A stretch of DNA of 64,000 nucleotides from M0108 sp937862735 (GTDB lineage: Bacteria > Pseudomonadota > Gammaproteobacteria > Chromatiales > Chromatiaceae), in contig CALMDH010000329.1 in the NCBI GenBank assembly GCA_937862735.1, positions 79,947 to 143,946 on the forward strand, given 5' to 3'. The notes below the pieces were generated by a model, which worked only from the letters and a program-made list of their open reading frames with translations, had not been told where the DNA came from and did not search any database. Shown piece after piece: positions 54,071 to 62,491 of this stretch (position 1 is the stretch's first letter; each line of letters begins with the position of its first letter). A program made the translations under genes and the position numbers.

Positions 54071-54538
54071 TTAAGCCGCTGGCTCGCCGCAGACGCCGCC
54101 GGAGCCGCCACCGCTGGGGGCGCTCACCTGGCTCACCGTCGCCAGGGGCTCCGGGCCGTAACGGAGCGGCTCATCAAAATTATGGCTGAGCATGTCGGCC
54201 CAATTGCGCGGCTCGCCGGGCTTGATCCGGCCAGTGGCATAGGCCGCATCCCAGGCCAGGCGATGCCGCAACACCTGGTGCAGATCCCACAGCGTATCGG
54301 CCTCGTCCCCATGGCCAACGCGGAAGGATTCGTTCGGCGCCAGCCCCATGGCGGGTTTCACCAGGTCCTCGATGGCCCGCATCCGTTCCCAGGTATAAAT
54401 CGGCGTCCCGTGCCGATCGCGACAGAAGCGGAGCACGTCGCCCACTTGGCCCAGCGCGGCCCGGGCACAGGTTTCGCAGGCGGCATCGATCAGGCGGAGC
54501 TGCCGCGCGGTGAGCGTTAGCGTATAGGTTTGGTCCAA
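54071..54538 (-). CDS. Hypothetical protein, last gene of the minus-strand run
   Basis: 155 residues. The start codon is TTG at 54538, with GGAG about eight bases upstream; no ATG fits as well. The N-terminal helix LTARQLRLIDAACETCARAALGQ resembles, from memory, small proteins of large phages and plasmids. A central WERMRAIEDLVKPAMGL helix and a glycine/serine-rich tail (PSGGGSGGVCG) follow. No catalytic motif is visible. It lies 21 bases after the DHH phosphoesterase gene, so co-transcription is very likely. Confidence 0.7.
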   Translation of the reverse strand: MDQTYTLTLTARQLRLIDAACETCARAALGQVGDVLRFCRDRHGTPIYTWERMRAIEDLVKPAMGLAPNESFRVGHGDEADTLWDLHQVLRHRLAWDAAYATGRIKPGEPRNWADMLSHNFDEPLRYGPEPLATVSQVSAPSGGGSGGVCGEPAA

Positions 54539-54559
54539 GGTCTACTCCAATGCTGCCGG

Positions 54560-55384
54560 TTACGCGCGGGCGAGCGGGTGATCACGCGGCACGATGAAAC
54601 CCGCGGCATGCGGGTGGCCGCCACCCCCATACTGCTCGGCAATGCGCGCCACATCCAGCCCGTCGGGGGCGGAGCGGAGGCTGAAACGCCGCACGTCGGG
54701 CCCATCGACATAGCACGCGGCAAACGGTTCGCCCTGGCTCAGAAGATGGCCGGCGTCGCTGGCCAGGGCCGGCGGGAGGTTCGCCACCGGGACCGCCAGG
54801 CCGCCGATGGTCAGGCGCCGTTGGTAGCGCGGCAGGAGCGTGGCGAGGTCGGTGCGCCGCTGCCGCTCGAGGACGGTCCCCTCGCTGACCAGCCGGGCCA
54901 GGGCGCCGGGATCGTGCAGGAAGCCCGCCCACAGGGCAAAGTCGGCGGGGTAGGACATGAGGGCCGCCTGAATCTCCCGGGTGCCGGGCAGTGCAAAGCG
55001 CCACAGGTCACGGTCCTGAATGTGATGAATCAGCGGCGGGGCAGCGGCGGTATGGAAATACTCCCAGGCCAGCATCGCCCCACATTTGTCCAGGTCGAAC
55101 ACCGTCTGCACATTGGCTGGCAAGTCGACCAGCTCCTCGACGGCCGAGCGATGATGATCCAACACGACCAGGCGGCGTGCCTGGGCGGCCAAACGCAGCA
55201 ACACCTCGCGCTTGTAGGAAAAGTCGACCAGCAAGACCTCCCGTCCCGCTACGTCCGGGGGGGCGTCACCGTATACGCCGGGATGAAAGTCCACGGCCGC
55301 CGCGCCCAGGGCCTGGTGGACGACGGTGGCCGCCCCGAAGCCGTCGGCGCAGTGGGCATGGTAGATGCAAAGCGTTTTGCCCAT
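54560..55384 (-). CDS. DHH-family phosphoesterase (NrnB/RecJ-like)
   Basis: 274 residues. The ATG at 55384 is separated by a single base from the nrdB stop (TGA-G-ATG), giving translational coupling. The DHH domain shows CIYHAHCADGFGAATV at the N-terminus, VLLVDFS, and VVLDHHRSAVEEL, with the metal-binding Asp and His residues in place. A DHHA1-type C-terminus has the glycine-rich substrate loop GGGGHPHAAGF. These proteins hydrolyse short oligonucleotides or cyclic-dinucleotide products using manganese. Placed behind nrdB, it may recycle nucleotides from degraded nucleic acid into the deoxynucleotide pool. The exact substrate cannot be told from sequence. Confidence 0.85.
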   Translation of the reverse strand: MGKTLCIYHAHCADGFGAATVVHQALGAAAVDFHPGVYGDAPPDVAGREVLLVDFSYKREVLLRLAAQARRLVVLDHHRSAVEELVDLPANVQTVFDLDKCGAMLAWEYFHTAAAPPLIHHIQDRDLWRFALPGTREIQAALMSYPADFALWAGFLHDPGALARLVSEGTVLERQRRTDLATLLPRYQRRLTIGGLAVPVANLPPALASDAGHLLSQGEPFAACYVDGPDVRRFSLRSAPDGLDVARIAEQYGGGGHPHAAGFIVPRDHPLARA

Positions 55385-55385
55385 C

Positions 55386-56495
55386 TCACCGCCCCCGCGA
55401 CGGCGACCAGCCCTGCAAGGGGTCATCCCAGCCTTCGTGCGCGGAACGATCGTCATCGAAGATCAGGGCGCCGCCGGTCTGGTACTCCGTGACCCGGGTC
55501 TCGAAGAAATTCTTCTCCTTCTTCAGTTCCATCTGCTCTGACATCCAGGGGAAGGCGTGATAGGCGTCGTTGAACGGTTGCGGCAGACCCACGGAGCCCA
55601 GGCGCATGTTGGCGAAGAATTTGGCGGTCGCCAGATGCTCCGGGGCCGAGTAGCCGAGGATCGGACCATCCTTGAGGCAATAGGCGATGTATTCGCCTTC
55701 CAGGGCCAGGGCATGCTGCGTGTCCTGGGTGATGATGGCTATCAGCTCCGCGGTCAGCGCGGCCGGGTATTGCGCCATGAATTCGCGAATCAGCGCCACG
55801 CCGAAGCCGATGTGTTGCGATTCGTCGCGGGCAATATAGGCGAATTGTTCCGCCCCGCCCCGAAAACGCCCCAGCCGGGCCAGTTGCTGGACCGGGCCGA
55901 GCAACGACACCCAGAACCAGACGCCCTCGAAGATCAGGAACCAGAACACCAGGGAGCGCAGCAGGGCTTGCTGGTTTTCCAGGTCGTCGGCGAAGACCTC
56001 GGTGACGGACCAGCGATTCGCCAGGGCCGTGCCCAAGGCCTCCAGCACCGGCGCGGACATTGCCTGCGCCATTTCCACCCGCGCCTTCATCGCCGGCACC
56101 ACCTTCCAGGTGTCGTAGATGGTCAGGGGTATCCCTAGGTTTTCGATGACGTAGCGGTAGCTGCGGGTATGCAGCCCTTCCTCCCATACCAGGCGCTTGA
56201 AGAAATGACGGATCTCGGCGGGCTGGAAGACGGAGAGGAAGGTCTCCGCCGCGTCGTCGCCGCGCTCGATGTCAAAGGTAGTGAGCTGGGCCATCACCGC
56301 TTCAAACAAATGCTGATGGCGCGGGTCCAGCGCCAAATCCTTGTAATCGGCCACATCCGGCCCGACCGCGATTTCCTCAGGCGCCCAGTTATTGTTTTCC
56401 TGGGCGCGGGCCATGGTCCAGGCCCATTCGTAGGCGAATGGCTCCAACTGGTAGGAATCACAGGGGCCAAGCAGCGGTTTATGGGTGATTGACAT
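55386..56495 (-). CDS. nrdB: Class Ia ribonucleotide reductase small (beta) subunit
   Basis: 369 residues from the ATG at 56495, with GCAGGA eight bases upstream; a TTG at 56498 is disregarded. All metal ligands expected from E. coli R2 appear with matching spacing: D75, E106 and H109 (EEGLHTRSY), the radical tyrosine Y113, E190 (FEGVWFW), E225 and H228 (ARDESQHIGFG). It therefore looks like an active tyrosyl-radical beta subunit that makes deoxynucleotides with an alpha subunit. No nrdA is present in the window. The C-terminal tail after YQTGGALIF differs from enterobacterial NrdB. It sits between the HU-like gene and the DHH gene on one strand. Confidence 0.92.
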   Translation of the reverse strand: MSITHKPLLGPCDSYQLEPFAYEWAWTMARAQENNNWAPEEIAVGPDVADYKDLALDPRHQHLFEAVMAQLTTFDIERGDDAAETFLSVFQPAEIRHFFKRLVWEEGLHTRSYRYVIENLGIPLTIYDTWKVVPAMKARVEMAQAMSAPVLEALGTALANRWSVTEVFADDLENQQALLRSLVFWFLIFEGVWFWVSLLGPVQQLARLGRFRGGAEQFAYIARDESQHIGFGVALIREFMAQYPAALTAELIAIITQDTQHALALEGEYIAYCLKDGPILGYSAPEHLATAKFFANMRLGSVGLPQPFNDAYHAFPWMSEQMELKKEKNFFETRVTEYQTGGALIFDDDRSAHEGWDDPLQGWSPSRGR

Positions 56496-56678
56496 CAAAA
56501 AAATCCTGCGCAGTGCCTGGTAGCCAAGCGCGGAGGCGCCCCACGGCGGAAGCCGGGGCTACGCGCGCCAATCGGGTCGAGGGACGCGGGACCCGGGGGG
56601 GCGGATCCCGCGACGAGGGGCCACCCGGTCGCGGCCAGGCGCCGGGCGTGCCGGCCGTGGCCCGCCGCCGGGCACGGC

Positions 56679-56960
56679 TTACGCCGGGGGGTTCAGCCGC
56701 TCCCGCAGCTTTTTGCCGGGCAGGAATTTCACCCCGTGGCGGGCCGGAAAGACCATCGCGACGCCCGTCCGCGGATTGCGGCCCTGGCGCTCCTCCCGCA
56801 CGACCGGCTTCAGCTTGCCCAGCCCCGGCAGCACCACCTCGTTGCCATGGCGCAACACGGCGCCAATATGCTCACTGGCGGATTGCAAGAGTTCCCGCAC
56901 CCGGGTCTGCGGCAGGCCGGTATCCAGCGCCAGCGTCGCGATCAATTCACTTTCAGTCAT
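56679..56960 (-). CDS. HU/IHF-family DNA-binding protein
   Basis: 93 residues, the normal HU size; ATG with GGAGGG seven bases upstream. It has the HU layout: an N-terminal helical dimer (SELIATLALDTGLPQTRVRELLQSA, cut here), then beta strands and the DNA-intercalating arm with GRNPRTG. The arm lacks the usual P-tip neighbours only slightly (VVREERQGRNPRTGVAM). It bends and compacts DNA. Its position at the head of nrdB and beside unknown genes suggests it serves the replicon rather than being the main chromosomal HU. Confidence 0.9.
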   Translation of the reverse strand: MTESELIATLALDTGLPQTRVRELLQSASEHIGAVLRHGNEVVLPGLGKLKPVVREERQGRNPRTGVAMVFPARHGVKFLPGKKLRERLNPPA

Positions 56961-56995
56961 CGTCAGGCCCTCCGGTCAAAATGAAGCGGGTTGGA

Positions 56996-57376
56996 TTAGT
57001 TCAGCGACGACTCGCCATCGCTTTCATTATCGAAAGAAAAATACTCATGGATCTCCAGCAGGATGCCACTATGGATCGCCTCCTGGACTCGCTCCGGGCT
57101 GGGCGTGCTGGTGTGCTTGAAGGCGCGCCGCCAGCCCGCGCGTGAACCCGACAGCACGCACCGCGCCATGAGTTTGCGGGCATTCACCGGGGTTTCTTCC
57201 AGGGTGATAAAGTCGAGGATTTCGACCATCACCACCGGGACGAGTTTGGCCAAAAACCGGCGCTGAAATTGGTCGGGAAACTCAGAGAAGGAAATCTTGC
57301 CCAGGGTTTTGCGCCAGGTCTTGGCGATCCCCAGAGCGACGGCCTCAGACAATACCCGGTAGGTTTCAACTCGCAT
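56996..57376 (-). CDS. Hypothetical protein upstream of the HU-like gene
   Basis: 126 residues from the ATG at 57376 with GGAGG six bases upstream (strong). Content: an N-terminal helix RVETYRVLSEAVALGIAKTW, a middle FPDQFQRRFLAKLVPVVMVEI and an acidic C-terminus (FSFDNESDGESSLN). No recognised domain. It overlaps the preceding zinc-ribbon gene by 11 bases and is followed 35 bases later by the HU-like gene. Confidence 0.7.
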   Translation of the reverse strand: MRVETYRVLSEAVALGIAKTWRKTLGKISFSEFPDQFQRRFLAKLVPVVMVEILDFITLEETPVNARKLMARCVLSGSRAGWRRAFKHTSTPSPERVQEAIHSGILLEIHEYFSFDNESDGESSLN

Positions 57377-57554
57377 CGCTTTCCTCCAGCGCGCGCCGGC
57401 GCACGACCTTGCGCGCCTGGACGTCCGGCCGATGGGCCCGGGAACGCGCGACGCAGGCGCGACAGCGCCATTGGTTATTCCGCTTTTCGCCCCGCTGCGC
57501 CAGCGGATGGTACTGGCAACACGACGGGCAATAAAAATCACCGGTGACACTCAT
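57366..57554 (-). CDS. Small zinc-ribbon-like protein
   Basis: 62 residues; ATG at 57554. Two CxxC pairs (CPSCC and CRAC) about 20 residues apart fit a zinc ribbon; the C-terminal part is basic (ARSRAHRPDVQARKVVRRR). Such small proteins are common on phages and plasmids, where they bind nucleic acid or act as adaptors. It overlaps the next gene by 11 bases, so translation is probably coupled. Confidence 0.65.
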   Translation of the reverse strand: MSVTGDFYCPSCCQYHPLAQRGEKRNNQWRCRACVARSRAHRPDVQARKVVRRRALEESDAS

Positions 57555-57694
57555 GCCGTCACCGTGCCCTCAGGTGAGGCGGGGACGGTCGCTGGCCCGG
57601 ACACGCGGCCGTGCCCGTGCGCGCCCGGCGCCGCGGGCGGGCAACCCCAGGACCGAACGCCCCGGTTCACCCTGGCGATCGCCGGGGCGGACGC

Positions 57695-57913
57695 TCAAGG
57701 GGCGTCCTCGCGCTCCAGCCCAACCGCCCAATCGCGGACCATGGCGGCCGCGCCCTGCAGTTCCAGTCCATGGGTGACCCAGCGGCGACGCGTGGGAAAG
57801 CGCTGCAGGACCAGAGCGGTCTCCTCCATATCCGCGCCCAGGCGCCGCAGGGTGGCGGCCAGCGCGACCACCCGTTCGCGCGAGGGGCCGTCCGGGCGGA
57901 GTTCAGCGACCAT
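57695..57913 (-). CDS. Small hypothetical protein
   Basis: 72 residues; ATG at 57913, 11 bases inside the end of the previous gene. Mostly helical (RERVVALAATLRRLGADMEE, then MVRDWAVGL). No recognised domain or cysteine pattern. Inclusion rests on the overlap-linked arrangement in the same strand run and good frame fit; the longer frame upstream of the ATG is a shadow. Confidence 0.5.
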   Translation of the reverse strand: MVAELRPDGPSRERVVALAATLRRLGADMEETALVLQRFPTRRRWVTHGLELQGAAAMVRDWAVGLEREDAP

Positions 57914-58184
57914 CGTCGGCCACCCGCTCACGCCAGCACTGCCAGGTGCGATACGCCTCTTCCGGCGAGGCGTAGCGATGCTGCCCACACCACGCGGGCG
58001 TCCGCGCGCTACTGCTGGGGACCGGCTCGCGATTCCATTCCAGGGCCCGCGACAAGCACAATCCATTGCAGCGCACCGCCCATTGCTCGTCCGCCGCCCC
58101 GAGAGGGGAGACCCGTTCAATACGATCCAGACCATAATACGATTCGGGCAGGAGATAACTGCCCACGGGAAGGTCGATTACCAT
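57903..58184 (-). CDS. Small hypothetical protein, first of the eight-gene run
   Basis: 93 residues; ATG at 58184 with GAGG six bases upstream. Sequence features: VIDLPVGSYLLPESYYGLDRIERVSP at the start (split here), a tryptophan-rich C-terminal half and a YRTWQCWRERV helix. No known domain. It overlaps the next gene by 11 bases and probably heads the transcript that runs to 54071. Confidence 0.6.
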   Translation of the reverse strand: MVIDLPVGSYLLPESYYGLDRIERVSPLGAADEQWAVRCNGLCLSRALEWNREPVPSSSARTPAWCGQHRYASPEEAYRTWQCWRERVADDGR

Positions 58185-58789
58185 CAGTACCTCAGAAAAA
58201 CACTCCCAACCCTGACGCGCCCCCACGCTTCGCCCCGCAAAGCGCGCATCACGCTGGCGACGGCCGCCCGCTTATCCGGCGAGATAGGCGGCGCAGAATC
58301 GTGATCGAGACCGGCCGATTAGCCAGGAAAACGCCGACGAGCGATGGCAGGTAAGGAGAAACCTTTCAACAGAATAACACGCGCCAAAGCGGAGGACAAA
58401 AGCCGGTACGACAGGTCCTGCGCCACGGTAAACAGACGCCGGGTGTCCTGCGGATCGGGCCGCGTTTCGCCCGTGGCCAAGGGGCGCGTGACGGGGCCTG
58501 GATTCGTCAGTATAGCCGTAGCCTTTGCTGGCCATCCACCTCGATTCCGGCGGCGGAAAATCGGTGATATTCGGGTCGGGACGCGAGAGAGTGGCCGCCT
58601 GCATAGGGTGTTCACGCCTTTTCATGTACCATTACCGACTTAGCGAACCGCCGCTCACGGTAAGCGCGCGTGACTGGGGGCATGAGCGCCGCGGCGGCCA
58701 GCCCCGTTCACCGCCGCCCCGGGAGCTCACCCGCGCCACCGGCCCCCGGCGGCGTCCCGGTCAAATCGCTCGCGGCGAGAGGTAACACC
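58185..58789. other. Divergent intergenic region upstream of topB
   Basis: 605 bases without a supported gene; short frames on both strands (near 58272-58643) lack ribosome-binding sites and look like chance. A stretch at about 58310-58400 is AT-richer than its surroundings and may hold promoters. No clear promoter pair or riboswitch was recognised. Confidence 0.5.
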
Positions 58790-61357
58790 ATGACTGAATT
58801 AGTGATTGCGGAAAAGCCCAGCGTCGCCCGTGACATCGCCCGGGTCCTGGGGGCCGGTACCCGCGGCGATGGCTGCCTGCGCGGCAATGGCTGGTGCATC
58901 ACCTGGGCGCTCGGTCACCTGGTGCACTTTGCCGAGCCGGATGATTACGGCAGCGCGTGGGCGGCGCGCTGGAGCCTGGCGCAGCTGCCCATGGTGCCGG
59001 AGCACTGGCGCCTGACCACCGACCCGCGTACGGCGGCCCAGTTCAAGATCGTCAAGGCGCTCCTGCGCGACCGCGACATCAGCGGGGTCATCTGCGCCAC
59101 GGATGCCGGGCGGGAGGGCGAATTAATCTTCCGGCTGATTGCCGAGCACGCCGGATGCCGTAAGCCTCTGCGCCGGCTGTGGATTTCAAGCCTGACCGAC
59201 GAAGCCATCCGCGACGGTTTCGCCCGGTTACGGCCGGGTCAAGACTATGAGGCCCTCGCCGCCGCCGCCCGGGCGCGCGCCCAGGCGGATTGGCTGGTGG
59301 GCATGAACCTCACGCGGGCCTACACGGTCCACAATCGGGTGCTGTGCACCATCGGGCGGGTCCAAACCCCCACGCTGGCCCTGATCGTGGCGCGCGACGC
59401 CACCATTGCCAATTTCACCAAGGCCTTCTTTTACGAGCTGGTGGCCCGGTTGGCGGAAGGCTTTGAAGCCACCTATGTCGAGGACGGCGAGAGCCGCCTC
59501 GATAACCGGGAATATGCCGAACGCCGGCAGCGTGAGATCAGCCAGGCCATGGCCCCGCAGCACCTGGGCACCGTGGTCAAGGTTGAGCGGAAGGTGCGGA
59601 CCAACCATCCGCCCCCCCTGTATGACCTGACCACCCTGCAGCGCGAGGCGAACCGCCGGTATGGGTTTACCGCCGCCAAGGTCCTGGAGCTGGCCCAGGC
59701 CCTGTATGAAACGCACAAGCTCATCAGCTATCCCCGCACCGAAAGCCACCATCTCGGTACGGACATGCTCCCGCAACTGCCGAAGATCCTGGCCGCGGTG
59801 TCCCATCCGTGCGCGGCGGAAGCGCGTCAGCGCCTCGCCGCGGGTCACACCCTGGGCAAAGCGTACGTCGATACCACCAAGCTGACGGACCATCACGCCA
59901 TCATCCCCACGGCCAAGACCCCGCCCGCCCAGCTCCCGGAACCCCTGCAACAGATTTACGCGTTGGTCGCCACCCGGTTTGTGGCGATCTTCCTCCCCCC
60001 TCAGCGGGTCGAGGAAACACTGGTCACCCTGGCGATCGGCGGGGCCACCTTCATCGCCAAGGGTGCGGTGGAACTGGACCCGGGCTGGAAACGTGCCGAG
60101 GTACGCCGGTCGGCCCCCGCGGGGGCGGCGGCCGACGCGGAGGGTGGGGGTGAAGCCGGGCCAACGGCGTTGCCACCGTTGCGCGAACAACAGACCGTCA
60201 CCGTGGACGCGCTCGAGGTGCGCGAAAAAGAGACGCAGCCCCCGCGGCCCTATGACGATGCCTCCCTGCTCAGCGCGATGAAAAATGCCGGGCGCACGCT
60301 GGATGACGATGCCTTGGCCGCGGCAATGAAAGGGTCCGGACTGGGCACCCCGGCGACCCGCGCAGAAACGATCGAAAAGCTGGTCAGGACCGGCTATGTG
60401 GAGCGGCAGCGCAAACAACTGCGGGCCACGGAGAAGGGGCGAGCGCTCATTGGGTTGGTGGCGGAGGAATTGCGCAGTGTCGAACTGACCGCCGCCTGGG
60501 AGCAACGCCTCAAGGACATTGAGCAGGGTAACGCGAATGCCACGTCCTTCTACCAGGACATTTGTCAGTTCGTCACCGCCTTGATTCCGCGGGTCAGTCA
60601 GGGCGCGGTGATGCCCGCGGCCCACGTCGAGGCGGCCCGTGCCAAGACCGGCAAGGGCACGACAGCCGGCGGGCGGCGGGGCGGCCATTCCGGGCGCCCG
60701 GCAAGCGGCGCGGGGGAGGCGTCAGCCGATGCCCTGTTAAGCGGGCTGGCGCTCACGCGGTGCCCAATCTGTCAGCAGGGCGAGATTACCGCCACGGATA
60801 AAGCCATCGGCTGTAGCCGCTGGCGCGAGGGCTGTGGCTTCACGGTATGGAAAACCATCGCCGGACATGTCTTGAGCCCGGAAGAACTGCAGACCCTGCT
60901 GACGCGTGGCGTTACGGACCCGATTGAGGGGCTGCGCGCGAAATCCGGGCGTACCTTTCGTGCCGCCGTGCGGCTGGATGGCAGCGGGAAGACGGTCTTT
61001 GCCTTCCCGCCCGCCGCGAGCGATCACCCGGAACCGGCGTCACCGCCCCCTCACGTCGGGATGGCGCCGGTGACCGGGCCGCCACCGACGGCGGCGGGGC
61101 TCAAGGCCGATCCGGTGCCCTGTCCCCAGTGTCACCAAGGGGTGTTAATCGAGGGCCGCTCAGCCTTTGGCTGTGGCCGCTGGCGCGAGGGTTGCACGTT
61201 CGTCATCCCCAAGATGCTGGACGGGCAGGTGGTGACCGACCCCCAGTTGCGCGCCCTGGTGGGGGAGGGGCGCGCCCCCTTCGGCGTCGATGCGGTGGGG
61301 CATGAGCGCTGGCTGGCGCTGGACCCTGCGGGAGGGGTGGTGGTGAGGACGAGATAA
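58790..61357 (+). CDS. topB: DNA topoisomerase III (type IA)
   Basis: 855 residues; the ATG at 58790 has GAGAGGT six bases upstream, so the upstream frame is dropped. Toprim motifs IAEKPSVA (E8) and ATDAGREGE (near 103-111), the type IA core with VQTPTLALI, and the active-site tyrosine Y314 in LISYPRTES are all intact. The C-terminus adds two related cysteine-containing modules: CPICQQGE...CSRWREGC and CPQCHQG...CGRWREGC. Type IA topoisomerases resolve single-stranded junctions and recombination intermediates. Stand-alone topB copies of this kind are common on conjugative elements and plasmids. IS66-type remains begin about 180 bases downstream. Confidence 0.93.
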   Translation: MTELVIAEKPSVARDIARVLGAGTRGDGCLRGNGWCITWALGHLVHFAEPDDYGSAWAARWSLAQLPMVPEHWRLTTDPRTAAQFKIVKALLRDRDISGVICATDAGREGELIFRLIAEHAGCRKPLRRLWISSLTDEAIRDGFARLRPGQDYEALAAAARARAQADWLVGMNLTRAYTVHNRVLCTIGRVQTPTLALIVARDATIANFTKAFFYELVARLAEGFEATYVEDGESRLDNREYAERRQREISQAMAPQHLGTVVKVERKVRTNHPPPLYDLTTLQREANRRYGFTAAKVLELAQALYETHKLISYPRTESHHLGTDMLPQLPKILAAVSHPCAAEARQRLAAGHTLGKAYVDTTKLTDHHAIIPTAKTPPAQLPEPLQQIYALVATRFVAIFLPPQRVEETLVTLAIGGATFIAKGAVELDPGWKRAEVRRSAPAGAAADAEGGGEAGPTALPPLREQQTVTVDALEVREKETQPPRPYDDASLLSAMKNAGRTLDDDALAAAMKGSGLGTPATRAETIEKLVRTGYVERQRKQLRATEKGRALIGLVAEELRSVELTAAWEQRLKDIEQGNANATSFYQDICQFVTALIPRVSQGAVMPAAHVEAARAKTGKGTTAGGRRGGHSGRPASGAGEASADALLSGLALTRCPICQQGEITATDKAIGCSRWREGCGFTVWKTIAGHVLSPEELQTLLTRGVTDPIEGLRAKSGRTFRAAVRLDGSGKTVFAFPPAASDHPEPASPPPHVGMAPVTGPPPTAAGLKADPVPCPQCHQGVLIEGRSAFGCGRWREGCTFVIPKMLDGQVVTDPQLRALVGEGRAPFGVDAVGHERWLALDPAGGVVVRTR

Positions 61358-61487
61358 CAGGGCGCGCTGGCACGATCCGCCACGATTGCAGCTTCTCTTT
61401 TCAACGGGTTCGGAAGATAACGTCGTGCCTGACGTGAAACATCGGCCGCGACGGGGCGCAAAAGCACGTAACCGATTGAACGGGATC

Positions 61488-61508
61488 TATCAACAGGAGC
61501 TGTTGATA
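61488..61508. promoter_or_regulatory. Perfect 9-3-9 inverted repeat after topB
   Basis: TATCAACAG and CTGTTGATA flank GAG. It could be an operator, a replication-related site or a relic end of the mobile element that follows. No T-run, so not a terminator. Confidence 0.4.
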
Positions 61509-61539
61509 AGTCTGTAGACAAACGGTGGTCACCGCCACC

Positions 61540-62420
61540 AAAGCCGCCTCAGGCAAGGGCTGCTGCGGTTATGGCCAGATTCTGTACAGGTTGCCACCGC
61601 ACCGTCCCGCCGGCTGGGAGACTGTGGACATGGCACCAAGGCCAGCGCGAGCTCCGCGCCTTGGCCACACAGAGGCCAACCACGGGCACAGGCTGGTGGG
61701 CCGGATCTAGCGACCCTGATTGTGGCGATCAACCTGCGCTTTCGGCGGTCGCGGGTGGCTTCGGCACTCCTCACCAGACCCTGCACGAAATCGGCGCAGT
61801 GGTCGCTCCGGCGAATGCCCCGCTCATCAACAACCATGCCAGGGTCTGTTGCATGCCGACAAACCTCAGTCCGACTGGCTGTACCTGCTCTGACGGTGGG
61901 TCTTTATCACCACCACTACGAATCTCTATGTCCCTGCCGGTCGGAATAAGGACACCGTGGCCCCGATACTGAACGATGTCACCGGCTGGCTGATGAGCAA
62001 CGGCCAGTCACGCCAGCTGCGGTCTTGGGCGCATCTCCCTAGCGCTGGTACAGTGCTATGATGCCGCTGGCATCGCCTGCGTCCACCAGGCGCGGACCAC
62101 GCGGGTGGACCTCATGGTCGCTGCTTCTTCGCCCGCGAAGGCTCCTCGGCGACCCAGCGGTGGCGTTATACCCAGGGCACCGCTGAACCGCCTGCGGCAG
62201 CCGTCCTTGGCGCGGCTCAGTCATCTTCATGACTAGACCCGGGCGTGGGCGGTGGTACTCCTCAACGATTGGGAGGCAATCTTCCATGTGCTACACCACC
62301 CCCGGTCTGCCCCTGAGCAACCATGACGCTGAACGGGCCTTGCGCTACTGTTTCGTTGTCCGTCGCCTTAGTCACGGCACACGGACGGCGGTCCTTTCAC
62401 GCGCTTTTACCGTAAATTAG
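61540..62420 (+). pseudogene. Decayed IS66-type transposase
   Basis: The remains are spread over several frames with stops. Recognisable pieces read on the plus strand are ARFCTGCHRTVPPAGRL near 61.57 kb, LIVAINLRFRRSRVASALL near 61.72 kb, RWVFITTTTNLYVPAG and TGWLMSNGQS near 61.90-62.00 kb, and the C-terminal PLSNHDAERALRYCFVVRRL near 62.31 kb. Order and content fit an IS66-family transposase that has lost its reading frame. No accessory gene is visible, and the element ends were not found. It marks an insertion point between topB and the rep-like gene. Confidence 0.7.
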
Positions 62421-62491
62421 CAGGACGTGGTCGAATCCATATGCGGCATGAGACGCCGCTATTATTCAGTTCACAAATCTAAGGAGCAGCA

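Noticed and set aside
58272..58643. Small genes on both strands upstream of topB
   Set aside because: Overlapping frames on opposite strands, no ribosome-binding sites, no recognisable product.
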